Source: Sodalis sp. dw_96
Lineage (GTDB): Bacteria > Pseudomonadota > Gammaproteobacteria > Enterobacterales > Enterobacteriaceae
NCBI RefSeq assembly: GCF_018449575.1
Contig: NZ_JAAVUT010000006.1
Span: 124,001-188,000 of the forward strand
Direction of reading: 5' to 3'
DNA length: 64,000 nucleotides
This document shows, in pieces, positions 55,428 through 63,716 of the stretch. How positions within the stretch are numbered: the first letter of the stretch is position 1; every line of letters starts with the position of its first letter. Under the pieces are notes generated by a model. That model was not told where the DNA came from. It worked only from the letters and a program-made list of their open reading frames with translations, and did not search any database. A program made the position numbers and the translations under genes.

Positions 55428-56258
55428 ATGGAACTCGGTTTAGCGGGAAAAACGGTACTGGTGACCGGCGGCAGTAAAGGCATAGGTTTGGCGGTGGCCC
55501 GCGCGTTTGTTCGTGAAGGGGCGCGGGTGGGCATTGTATCCCGCGATGCGGTGAACCTGGAACAGGCGCGCAAGACCCTGGCGGAAGAAGGGGCGGTTAT
55601 TGCCGTGGCCCAGGCGGATCTGAGTCAAAGCGATCGGGCGGATGCGGCCGTGGCGGCGATTACGCAGCAGTTGGGTTCCATAGATATCCTGGTGAACAGC
55701 GCCGGCGCCGCCCGCCGCACTCCGCCGGAATCCCTTGACAGCGCCGCCTGGCATGCCGCCCTGGATGCCAAATATTTCACCTACATCCATACCCAGGACG
55801 CGGTGTTAAAACGCTGGGTGGAACAGGCTCGTGCAGCGGGGACGGACCGGGCAGGGGGCGCGCCGACGCGACAGCTCGGCGCCATCGTGAATATCGTCGG
55901 TACCGGCGGACGGGTGCCACACCCCTCCCATGTGGCGGGGGGCGCGGCCAATGCGGCGCTGCTGCTCTCCACCCTGGGTCTGGCAAGCCATTATGCGCGT
56001 TACGGCATTCGGCTGAACGTGGTGAATCCGGGTTATACGCTGACCGAACGCATGGACCAGACCGTGGCGCAGGAGGCGCTGCGCCTGGGGGTTTCCCGTG
56101 AAGAGGCGTTAAACCGGCTCAGCGCCGAATTACCGCTGCGTCGCTTCGGCGAACCGGATGAAATCGCCAATGTCGTACTGTTCCTTGCCAGCGAACGCGC
56201 CAGCTATGTGGTGGGGGCCTTGATCTCGGTGGACGGCGGCCAGCATCCCATTATCTAG
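55428..56258 (+). CDS. Short-chain dehydrogenase/reductase (SDR) with altered active site
   Basis: The 276-residue Rossmann-fold SDR has the cofactor motif TGGSKGIG (residues 14-21), the LVNSAG segment and the C-terminal NPGYTLTERM and VDGGQHP. In the position of the catalytic YxxxK the sequence is HVAGG (within HPSHVAGGAANAAL), so both the Tyr and the Lys are missing, and the usual Ser before it is replaced by GTGG. It either uses other residues or has lost classical oxidoreductase activity. It ends the rightward operon; a terminator follows at 56280. Confidence 0.85.
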   Translation: MELGLAGKTVLVTGGSKGIGLAVARAFVREGARVGIVSRDAVNLEQARKTLAEEGAVIAVAQADLSQSDRADAAVAAITQQLGSIDILVNSAGAARRTPPESLDSAAWHAALDAKYFTYIHTQDAVLKRWVEQARAAGTDRAGGAPTRQLGAIVNIVGTGGRVPHPSHVAGGAANAALLLSTLGLASHYARYGIRLNVVNPGYTLTERMDQTVAQEALRLGVSREEALNRLSAELPLRRFGEPDEIANVVLFLASERASYVVGALISVDGGQHPII

Positions 56259-56279
56259 ATCTCGCCGGCGGCCGGTCTC

Positions 56280-56308
56280 AAGCCGCTCCGCTATACCGGG
56301 GCGGCTTT
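56280..56308 (+). terminator. Rho-independent terminator after the SDR gene
   Basis: AAGCCGCTCCG pairs with CGGGGCGGCTT around a short CTATAC loop, ending in TTTT. It separates the rightward operon from the convergent ATPase gene. Confidence 0.75.
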
Positions 56309-56326
56309 TCCCCGACAGCTGACATT

Positions 56327-57925
56327 TCACGCCGCCGCCAGAATCAGATTGCGGGTATAGGCATGCACCGGGGCGGCCAGGATTGACATGGCGTCCCCCG
56401 CTTCGATGACGTTGCCGTCTTTCATCACGATAATCTGATGTGCCATGGCGGCCACCACCGAGACGTCATGAGTGATGATCAGGTAGCTCAACCCGTGTTC
56501 CCGCTGCTGGCGCTGCAGCAGGGTGATGATCTGCCGTTGGATGGTGACATCCAGGGCGCTGGTGGGCTCGTCCAGCACCAGGATATCGGGATTGATAATC
56601 AACGCCCGCGCGATGGCGATACGCTGGCGCTGCCCGCCGGAAAACTCATGGGGATAGCGTTGCAGCAGCCCGGGGAACTGCGCTTGGGTCAGCCCCACCT
56701 CGGCTAGCATGTCCACGATGCGTTGTTCCCGCGCGCTGACCGACAGCTCGGGATGGTGAAAATGCAGGTTTTCCCCGACGATTTGCGCAATGGACATGCG
56801 CGGCGACAGAGAAGAAAAGGGATCCTGGAACACCGCCTGGATTTTGCGGCGCTGGGACTTTCGCCCCTGCTTATGGCCGGCATTGGCCTGCTTCCACGAT
56901 ACTCCCTCCACCAGCAGCGATCCTTCATGACCCATCAATCCCAGCACGGCGGCGGCCAGGGTGCTTTTGCCCGAACCGGATTCGCCGATGACCCCCAGCG
57001 TCCGACCGGGTTGCAATATAAAATCGGCATTCTTCACCGCATTAAAACGGTGGCGCCGGAACCAGTTGCTGATGCCCGGCTGGGAAATGGGATAGCTTAT
57101 TTTCAAGGATTTGCCTTCCAGCCGCGGCAGCGTTCCCGCCGCAACGGCCGGGCTGTCGATATCGCGTTCGGGACGGCTGTTGATTAACCGGCGGGTATAG
57201 GGATGCCGGGGCGCCAGGAATAACTGCTCCGTGGGGGCGACTTCAACGATTTTACCCGCCTCCATGACAATCACCCGGTCGGCGAAGCGGCGCACCAGGT
57301 GCAGATCGTGGGTGATCAGCAGAATGGACAGACCGTTCTTGCGCTGCAAGGCGGCCAACAGCTCCAGGATTTGCAACCGCAGGGTGACATCCAGCGCCGT
57401 GGTGGGCTCATCCGCCAGCAGCAGCCGGGGTTCCCCCGCCAGGGCCATGGCTATCATGGCGCGCTGGCGCTGGCCGCCGGAAAGCTGGTGCGGATAGGCA
57501 TGGGCACGGCGTTCCGGCTCGGGTATCCCGGTTTCAGCCAGCCTGGCGACGGCGTGGTCCCAGGCCTGCTTCGTATTCAATCCGGATTTCAGCCGGTAGA
57601 CTTCGGCGATCTGGTCGCCGACGGTATGCAGGGGATTGAGCGCGGTCATGGGATCCTGAAAAATCATGGCGATATCTTTGCCGCTGATGTCGCGTATCTC
57701 CCGCTCCCCCAGCGCCAGCAAATCGGTATTATCGAACAGGGCCTTACCCGATACCTCGGCACCGGGAATCAAATGCAGCAGGCTCATGGCGCTGACGCTT
57801 TTGCCTGAGCCGGATTCCCCTACCAGGGCCACCTTTTCATGGGGCTTGATGTGAAAAGAAATTCCTTTCACGATCTGCTCGCCGTTAAAACCGATGCGCA
57901 GGTCCTGGACATCAAGAAGGTTCAT
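56327..57925 (-). CDS. Fused double ATPase of a Dpp/Opp-type ABC importer
   Basis: The 532-residue protein has two ABC ATPase domains in tandem (OppD-like then OppF-like, as in YejF or GsiA). Both have Walker A GESGSGKS, signatures LSGGQRQR and FSGGQRQR, and Walker [13 protein letters not shown] and [12 protein letters not shown]. It energises the two permeases encoded immediately upstream. The start at 57925 ([13 protein letters not shown]) lies inside the end of the DppC-like gene (14-base overlap), so translation is coupled. The frame itself reaches 23 codons further upstream without family support. Confidence 0.93.
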   Translation of the reverse strand: MNLLDVQDLRIGFNGEQIVKGISFHIKPHEKVALVGESGSGKSVSAMSLLHLIPGAEVSGKALFDNTDLLALGEREIRDISGKDIAMIFQDPMTALNPLHTVGDQIAEVYRLKSGLNTKQAWDHAVARLAETGIPEPERRAHAYPHQLSGGQRQRAMIAMALAGEPRLLLADEPTTALDVTLRLQILELLAALQRKNGLSILLITHDLHLVRRFADRVIVMEAGKIVEVAPTEQLFLAPRHPYTRRLINSRPERDIDSPAVAAGTLPRLEGKSLKISYPISQPGISNWFRRHRFNAVKNADFILQPGRTLGVIGESGSGKSTLAAAVLGLMGHEGSLLVEGVSWKQANAGHKQGRKSQRRKIQAVFQDPFSSLSPRMSIAQIVGENLHFHHPELSVSAREQRIVDMLAEVGLTQAQFPGLLQRYPHEFSGGQRQRIAIARALIINPDILVLDEPTSALDVTIQRQIITLLQRQQREHGLSYLIITHDVSVVAAMAHQIIVMKDGNVIEAGDAMSILAAPVHAYTRNLILAAA

Positions 57926-58805
57926 TGGCGTCTCCCCGCCCGGTGATGGTAACAGACGTCTTACGGGCTTTATGCAGCCGCGGATTGAACACATCGTTCA
58001 AGCCATTGCCTATCAGCATAAAAGCCATGACGGTGATAAAAATAGCCAGCCCCGGCAGGGCGGTCATATACCAGGCGGTGCGCAGCACCTCGCGCCCCGA
58101 GCCCACCATTCCGCCCCAGGTGACGACGCTGGGATCGCCGAGACCGAGAAAGGACAGGGATGCCTCGGATAAAATCACCTGGGCCACCAATACCGACGAC
58201 GCCACCATCACCGGCGCGATACTGTTCGGCAGCACATGGCGGACGATGATGCGAAAATGGCCCAGCCCGATGGTGGTGGCGGCCCGGACAAACTCCAGTT
58301 CCCTTACGCGCAGGGCCTCACCGCGCACCAGTCGCGCGATTTGCGGCCATGAGGTGGTGCCCAGGGCCAGTGAAATGCTGAAGGTGGACGGACCCAAAAC
58401 CATCACCATGGCAATGGCGAACAGCAAACGCGGCATGGTGAGAAATACTTCGGTAAGCCGCATGAGAATATCGTCAACCCAGGACGCGCCGAAATAGCCG
58501 GCGATCACGCCGATAATGACACCCAGCACCACGGACAGCACGGTGGCGAACAGGCCAATCATCAAAGATGTCCGCGCGCCGTACAGCAGGCCGGACAGCA
58601 TATCCCGGCCCATCATGTCGGTGCCCAACGGGAACCTCGGATCGCTGCCGGGCCAAATCGTCGGACTGCCGACCATATCGCGCGGGTCCCCCGGGAAAAA
58701 GAAGGAAGCGGAAATCGCACAGAACAGGATCAGCAGCAGCAATATCAGGCCGCACTGGGTTGAGGTTGAATCCCCCAGGCGCTGGAGAAAACGACGGGAT
58801 ATCAT
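57912..58805 (-). CDS. Dpp/Opp-type ABC permease (DppC-like)
   Basis: The 297-residue inner-membrane permease has six predicted helices, the N-terminal cytoplasmic helix, FPLGTDMMGRDMLSGLLYGAR, the EAA-like coupling loop (ATTIGLGHFRIIVRHVLPNS) and a typical SEASLSFLGLGDPS segment. It forms a heterodimer with the DppB-like protein. Its ATG overlaps the stop of that gene by four bases, and its 3' end overlaps the ATPase gene. Confidence 0.93.
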   Translation of the reverse strand: MISRRFLQRLGDSTSTQCGLILLLLILFCAISASFFFPGDPRDMVGSPTIWPGSDPRFPLGTDMMGRDMLSGLLYGARTSLMIGLFATVLSVVLGVIIGVIAGYFGASWVDDILMRLTEVFLTMPRLLFAIAMVMVLGPSTFSISLALGTTSWPQIARLVRGEALRVRELEFVRAATTIGLGHFRIIVRHVLPNSIAPVMVASSVLVAQVILSEASLSFLGLGDPSVVTWGGMVGSGREVLRTAWYMTALPGLAIFITVMAFMLIGNGLNDVFNPRLHKARKTSVTITGRGDANEPS

Positions 58806-59788
58806 GAACGGCGCCTCCCGATGCGGGGATCCAGGGCGACATACAATAAATCCACCGCCAGGTTCATCAGCACCACCAGCAGGGAGCTGAACAGGAAAAT
58901 CCCCAATAGCAGATTAAGATCGCGGGAAAAAACCGCATCATAGGCAAGACGGCCGATGCCCGGCCAGCCGAAGACCGTTTCGATAACCACCGAGCCGCTC
59001 AGCAGACCGCCGATCTCAAGACCGGTAATAGTAATAATCGGCAACGCCGCATTGCGCATGATATGGCCGAAAATCACCTGCCACTCCCTAAGCCCTTTGG
59101 CCCTGGCGGTGCGCACGAAATCCAGGCCGTACACTTCCAGCATCGATGAACGGGTGATCCGGACATACATAGACAAGAAAAACAGGCTCAGGGATAACGC
59201 CGGCAGTATCAGATGCCGCCCTACATCCAGCAGATATTGAAAGGGATTGGCATAATCCGCCCCCACGGTGGATAAGCCGCTCACCGGCAGCCAGCGCAGC
59301 TGTATGGAAAACAAGACGATAAGCAGCAAACCGATCCAGAACAGCGGCGTGGCGAAGCCAATGGTGGAGAACACGGAAATCAGCCCGTCCAGGGTTGTAC
59401 CGCGATAACGGGCCGCTATCATGCCCAATATTACCCCCACAACCAGCGCAAATATAATGGCGGTCAGCGAGAGGGTAATGGTGGCGGGCAGCCGGCTGAC
59501 GATAAGATCGGAAACCGGCATGTTTTCACGGAATGAATAACCCAAATCGAAATGGGCCAGCGAAACAATATAATGGATAAATTGCTGCCATACCGGAATA
59601 TCAAGTCCATACAGATGGCGCATTTGGGCCATATATTCCGGCGTGGCCCCGCCGGATTCCCCCGCCACCACGTCAATAACGTCGCCGGGCGCCAGCTTCA
59701 TCAGTACAAATGCCAGTATGACGATGGTGAATGTGGTCGGCAGAATCTGGAACAACCGCCAACCTATATACCCGATTCGGCCATGCAT
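58802..59788 (-). CDS. Dpp/Opp-type ABC permease (DppB-like)
   Basis: The 328-residue inner-membrane permease begins with the first transmembrane helix (FQILPTTFTIVILAFVLMKL), followed by the periplasmic GDVIDVVAGESG region of the DppB family and the coupling loop FVRTARAKGLREWQVIFGHI. It is the first gene of the three-gene transporter operon, read leftward toward the DppC-like protein and the ATPase. In the absence of another binding protein, the two SBP5 proteins at 46030 and 48275 are the likely partners. Confidence 0.93.
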   Translation of the reverse strand: MHGRIGYIGWRLFQILPTTFTIVILAFVLMKLAPGDVIDVVAGESGGATPEYMAQMRHLYGLDIPVWQQFIHYIVSLAHFDLGYSFRENMPVSDLIVSRLPATITLSLTAIIFALVVGVILGMIAARYRGTTLDGLISVFSTIGFATPLFWIGLLLIVLFSIQLRWLPVSGLSTVGADYANPFQYLLDVGRHLILPALSLSLFFLSMYVRITRSSMLEVYGLDFVRTARAKGLREWQVIFGHIMRNAALPIITITGLEIGGLLSGSVVIETVFGWPGIGRLAYDAVFSRDLNLLLGIFLFSSLLVVLMNLAVDLLYVALDPRIGRRRS

Positions 59789-59871
59789 CGCTTATCTCCG
59801 CAATGACAAACAAGAAAATTGACTAAAAAAGCAAATAAAGACGTCATAGTCATGACGACGCGCCGGTCAAT

Positions 59872-59949
59872 GCTATTTTGCTATTTTGCTATGAGCTATG
59901 AGCTATGAGCTATTTTGCTATGAGCTATGAGCTATGAGCCATGCGCTAT
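59872..59949. repeat. Short tandem repeat of GCTATGA/GCTATTTT units
   Basis: Seven-base GCTATGA units alternate with GCTATTTT units between the permease start and the flavin reductase gene, running into the stop codon of the latter (TAG at 59946-59948). It is a microsatellite-like tract, likely to vary in copy number. Confidence 0.85.
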
Positions 59950-60500
59950 GAGGCTGTAATGCCATTAAATTGCGCCTGCCGTTCCATCGCGCGGGAAAAG
60001 GTCCCCAATGATTCCATCAGCCGGGCTTCCAGCTCCGGGCTGAGCTGCGGGTCGCGATCGTAATGGGTTATCTGGCTGTCCTCGGCGAAGACGCCGTGCA
60101 GGATTTCCTGTGCTTTCAGCGCGTTGAGCACTGGCTTGAGGGCATAGTCCAGCGCCAGCATATGCCCGCTGGAACCGCCGGTTGCCACCGGCAGCACCAC
60201 TTTGTGTTCAAAGGCACGTTCCGGCAGCAGGTCGAGTAAGGTTTTCAGCGCGCCGGCAAACGACGCTTTATAAATGGGAGTGCTGATGATGATCCCGTCA
60301 GCGTACGCCAGCTGTTCGATAAAGACTTTCAGCGCCGGGCTGTCAAAACGGGCATACAGCAAATCTTCGGGGTTAAAGTTGAATAAATTCCATGGCGTGA
60401 CGTCGATACCTTGCCGCTCCAGCCAACGCTGCGCGATGGTAAGCAATACGGCGGATCTCGAGGGAAAACGCGGGCTACCGGCCAAGGTAATAACATTCAT
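59946..60500 (-). CDS. SsuE-like NADPH-dependent FMN reductase
   Basis: The 184-residue flavodoxin-fold reductase has LAGSPRFPSRSAVLL at the N-terminus (phosphate-binding loop), IISTPIYKASFAGALKTLLD and VLPVATGGSSGHMLALDYAL, all typical of SsuE/MsuE. It reduces FMN with NAD(P)H and hands FMNH2 to two-component monooxygenases; in this window three LLM enzymes and two DszC/SfnB-like proteins are obvious customers. It reads toward the transporter genes, 157 bases away, and may form their upstream cistron. Confidence 0.92.
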   Translation of the reverse strand: MNVITLAGSPRFPSRSAVLLTIAQRWLERQGIDVTPWNLFNFNPEDLLYARFDSPALKVFIEQLAYADGIIISTPIYKASFAGALKTLLDLLPERAFEHKVVLPVATGGSSGHMLALDYALKPVLNALKAQEILHGVFAEDSQITHYDRDPQLSPELEARLMESLGTFSRAMERQAQFNGITAS

Positions 60501-61095
60501 GGCAACTCCTTAACTTCTTTCCAATATGGCCTGTTGACCTGATTTTTTGTCATGATTAAGCCGCTATTTTGTACCGGTTCGGCAGCCTAATTTACATCTG
60601 GTTAACCATGTTATGATTTAAATCCTACAAATTAAAATACGTTTTATGGCTGACTATATTCAAAAATGATGGATTGCCGGGGAAGAGCGTTGATGATTAG
60701 CGGGATAGCGACATACGTCGGAAGGAGCGGCGCTGGATTATCAGGGTTAACGTACCTATAAGTAAGGCTATGGCTTACAGGCTCAACGCGCAGCGTCGGA
60801 TTGGCCGAAAAGAGAGAGATTCTTCCTAAGCGAGTAATTATATACCCTAAATAATTCGAGTTGCATGAAGGCGGCGAGGCCCAGGGAAGGGCCGAGTATT
60901 GCCAACGTACCTGCAACTTGAAGTATGACGGGTATAGGAATGCTAAAAGTGTGTGGCCAGTGGTAGTTCCCATTTATCGGTGGCCAAAACGGTAAATAGG
61001 ACAAACTTCAAGCCGAAGGGATTAACGCTGAATGTCTGGACCTTCGGGTGGATCGGTTTGAGTGACAAGCCGTTTTCGTAGAGGAAGATCGACGC
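60501..61095. other. Region with a palindromic repeat, between the flavin reductase and the bacteriocin partner gene
   Basis: About 600 bases. The MITE-like repeat occupies 60841-60936. Immediately after the stop of the 61096 gene, the same minus-strand frame stays open for about 51 more codons with protein-like sequence (LSLKPIHPKVQTFSVNPFGL) to a TAG near 60943, but has no clear start. Other frames here are interrupted or overlap the repeat. No further gene is supported. Confidence 0.45.
60841..60936. repeat. Dispersed palindromic repeat element (MITE-like), short copy
   Basis: The element runs from TATACCCTAAATAATTCGAG to GACGGGTATA and carries the same ends as the 43602-43803 copy but lacks about 100 internal bases. 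It is non-coding and close to the bacteriocin-like genes. Confidence 0.85.
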
Positions 61096-61302
61096 CTATT
61101 TCTTGTGAGGAAAAAAATAAGCGTATAACTCTTCAAAAAACTTGACCATAAAGCACATGCAGCTAATGGAAACCAGAAAGGACGAAATACGTTTTGGTAA
61201 GGAATACCAAGTTTGGTAAGCAATATCTGCACCGCTTAATATTGACGCAGAAAACAATATCGATAAAAAAATCAGCATATATCGAATTATTTTTTTTGTC
61301 AT
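61096..61302 (-). CDS. Small two-helix membrane protein, candidate immunity partner of the bacteriocin-like gene
   Basis: This 68-residue hydrophobic protein has two predicted membrane helices (MLIFLSILFSASILSGA and SFLVSISCMCFMVKFF) and a basic end (FFPHKK). It starts at 61302 with an AGAGAG site and lies 72 bases after the bacteriocin-like gene in the same direction. This size, topology and order are typical of immunity proteins for class II microcins and bacteriocins. I recognise no specific family, so the role is inferred from context. Confidence 0.55.
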   Translation of the reverse strand: MTKKIIRYMLIFLSILFSASILSGADIAYQTWYSLPKRISSFLVSISCMCFMVKFFEELYAYFFPHKK

Positions 61303-61374
61303 AAATAGGCTCTCTGGGCTGATAATATTATATTAACATGGCTTGCTAATATTGGCGGCGTTAATAGCAAATCT

Positions 61375-61665
61375 TTATCTCTTGTTATTTGGACTATTAT
61401 CTCCTTGTCCGTTCCCTTTTTCAAAGCACCCTCCAGCAAGGGCGCCGCCGATCAACCCTAATGTTAACCCCGGAACGCCTCCCGCCGATCCCGCGATCAT
61501 GCCTCCAATAACGCCATTATTGCAACTAATAACCTTATCGCCCAACTTGTTATAATAACCACCAGAATTAGGCGCATTTTTTGAAGCGGTATCAGCATTG
61601 CTAGCACCACTATGCTGATTACCACCAAAAGACTTATGATGGTTAACAGTGGATGAGTTATTCAT
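61375..61665 (-). CDS. Candidate class II bacteriocin/microcin-like small secreted peptide
   Basis: The 96-residue protein has an excellent AGGAG site (start 61665). Residues 1-44 are polar (Asn/Ser/His/Gly-rich), 48-81 form a Gly-rich hydrophobic segment with many GxxxG spacings (VIGGMIAGSAGGVPGLTLGL) flanked by Cys48 and Cys80, and 82-96 are hydrophilic (EKGNGQGDNSPNNKR). GxxxG-rich hydrophobic helices with a disulfide are typical of pore-forming class II bacteriocins and microcins. A Gly-Gly pair at 14-15 or 35-36 could be a processing site, though it lacks the classical leader pattern. A small membrane protein follows. No export ABC transporter is nearby. Confidence 0.5.
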   Translation of the reverse strand: MNNSSTVNHHKSFGGNQHSGASNADTASKNAPNSGGYYNKLGDKVISCNNGVIGGMIAGSAGGVPGLTLGLIGGALAGGCFEKGNGQGDNSPNNKR

Positions 61666-62033
61666 AAAATTCTCCTTGATAATAATGAATATCTAATTTA
61701 TCCGTTATGCTAATCAACGAACAGACATTACAAATAATGTTTGGTAAAATAAGCCACTTATCATTATCTTCCATGAAGAGGTATCATTGCTCAATGACAT
61801 TTTTTCAGTTTACTTAATGGCTCGGTTAATCTCAAGGAATTTTCAAAATTCTTTATTACACATAAGTGAGGTATTATATTTGCTGATTATTTATTAAAAT
61901 ATGACTGTTATTAAATTTAATATCACCGCCTAATGGTAATTTTCTTTCTTAATAGGTATACGCGTAACGCGCTTTGCATAAAATACGAACCACATAACCT
62001 AGACCCTGTTTTTTACGCTGACGGGAGATGATT
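61666..62033. other. AT-rich intergenic region upstream of the bacteriocin-like gene
   Basis: About 370 bases, strongly AT-rich, probably holding the promoter of the bacteriocin-like gene and the 3' end region of the yddG-like gene. No coding sequence was recognised. Confidence 0.4.
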
Positions 62034-62936
62034 TCATCCCCCGCTGGAATTGCGGGTGGCCAGCCAGCATAACAGTGAACCGGCGGTCACCATCAGCACC
62101 CCCAGCCAAAACGACAGCAACAGCTGCGTGTTTAACAGCACGCCCGCCAGCAGCGAGGACAATACCGGGGTGAAATAGGACGCGGTGGCCAATAGCATTA
62201 AGTTACCGCGCATGATGCCGCGGTTCCACGCCGCATACGCCACCGCCGAGGCGCCGCCGGCCACGGTAAAACGCGCAACGGCGGCAATATCCATATGCAT
62301 CCCCCGTTCGTGGCTGAAGGCATATTGTATCCACAGGGTAACGGCGGTGAGGATAAAAAACAGCGCGACCCCGTCTTTTCCCTTGGCCCATTTTTTTGTG
62401 ACATTACAATACGCCGCCCAAATCAGGGCGCCGCAAAAGGCCAGTCCGTAGCTTAAGGGGTTCGAGACGATATTCCGGCCTATTCTCGGCAGCGACCAGC
62501 CTCCCTCGCCCCCCATGATCCAGCCGATGCCGTACAGGCATAACAACAGCCCCGGTATCAGCCATTTATTGGCCTTTTCGCCGTTAATCAATACCGCCAT
62601 CAGAATGGTAAAGCTGGGCCACAGATAATTCACCATGCCGATCTCGATGGCCTGGGCGCGACTATTGGCGTACCCCAAGGCCAGGGAAAGGAAAATCTCA
62701 TAGCTGGCAAACATGATACCGCCGGCTATCAGGTACTTGCGTGGGAAAGATCGCAGAGAAGGAAAACCCACCAGCAGCAGCAAAAACAGCGAACTGACGC
62801 TGTAAATGATAGCGGCCCCACCGATGGGACCCAACGCTTCGCTGACGCCCCTGATTAAACCAATGGTGCTGCTCCAGAGCAGAATGGCCAACAATCCCCA
62901 CAACGTCGCCTTGTTCTCCGGCGAAAAAACAAACAT
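62034..62936 (-). CDS. yddG: Aromatic amino acid exporter-like DMT protein YddG
   Basis: The 300-residue protein has ten predicted membrane helices in two EamA repeats, with the family start (TLWGLLAILLWSSTIGLIRG) and the IEIGMVNYLWPSFTILMAVL segment of YddG. In E. coli and Salmonella YddG exports aromatic amino acids and methyl viologen. The start at 62936 (MFVFSPENK) matches the family; the frame runs 40 codons further without support. It is a single gene in a region absent from the E. coli rlmJ-prlC junction. Confidence 0.9.
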   Translation of the reverse strand: MFVFSPENKATLWGLLAILLWSSTIGLIRGVSEALGPIGGAAIIYSVSSLFLLLLVGFPSLRSFPRKYLIAGGIMFASYEIFLSLALGYANSRAQAIEIGMVNYLWPSFTILMAVLINGEKANKWLIPGLLLCLYGIGWIMGGEGGWSLPRIGRNIVSNPLSYGLAFCGALIWAAYCNVTKKWAKGKDGVALFFILTAVTLWIQYAFSHERGMHMDIAAVARFTVAGGASAVAYAAWNRGIMRGNLMLLATASYFTPVLSSLLAGVLLNTQLLLSFWLGVLMVTAGSLLCWLATRNSSGG

Positions 62937-63139
62937 CTTTAACCCCTTGAATAGGTGCTTTATTTCCCCGGCATCCGCTGAAGGACGATTATTACTTTTC
63001 CAGCATCCTGTTGATCTTTTTCGCTTTCCATTTATCGATATGCTTATCGAACACAAATGTTCTCAGCCCACGATTGATGAGCAGGACGCAAGCCGCCGAC
63101 GGGGGGAACGACACTGAAGCCCCTGTCGACGTGCGGCGA

Positions 63140-63562
63140 TTAACGCCAGCTCGGATTCTTCATAATACTGATGCGGCCGCAGCCCAACAGCGCAATGGCC
63201 AGACCGGCGAAGAAATACACCGCCATAATCTCAACGCCCCAGCCGCCGACCTTGTCGATGGTAAAAACGAGGCCCGGATCGGTAATCAACCAAGCGAAGA
63301 TCATGGTAAAGGCGAAAATCAGCGCCGCGGGACGGACTAAGATCCCCAGGATGAGCAGAATAGGCATGAGGACTTCGCCTATATAGACGCCGTAGCCGAC
63401 GTATGCCGGCAAGCCGTGATGGATCACCATGGCGATAATGTTGTCAATACCGTGGAAAATTTTATGTATGCCGTGTGGCAGCATCATGCCGCCGAAGGCC
63501 AGACGAAGAATGAATTTCCCCAGATCCGGGTGATCCAGCATCCGATTAAAAGCAGCTATCAT
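63140..63562 (-). CDS. DoxX-family inner-membrane protein
   Basis: The 140-residue protein has four predicted membrane helices with the DoxX pattern LRLAFGGMMLPHGIHKI, VYIGEVLMPILLILG and FTMIFAWLI. DoxX-like proteins are linked to respiratory or thiol stress functions in other bacteria, but the activity of this subgroup is unknown. It is divergent from prlC, 154 bases away. Confidence 0.85.
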   Translation of the reverse strand: MIAAFNRMLDHPDLGKFILRLAFGGMMLPHGIHKIFHGIDNIIAMVIHHGLPAYVGYGVYIGEVLMPILLILGILVRPAALIFAFTMIFAWLITDPGLVFTIDKVGGWGVEIMAVYFFAGLAIALLGCGRISIMKNPSWR

Positions 63563-63716
63563 TATAATTTGTCCATTGGCAAAAAAGATGAAAGGTAATC
63601 GTTACATGTGTCACTTTGATATTCAATGACAATTCCCACCGCGGCTGCCATTGATTTTCGCTATAGTGAGCCTCATGTTATTCAGATAGATCTCCAACGA
63701 TAATCAGGGCCGCCTT

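Noticed and set aside
60783-61004. 73-codon minus-strand ORF
   Set aside because: It is largely made of the palindromic repeat element at 60841-60936, so it is not a gene.
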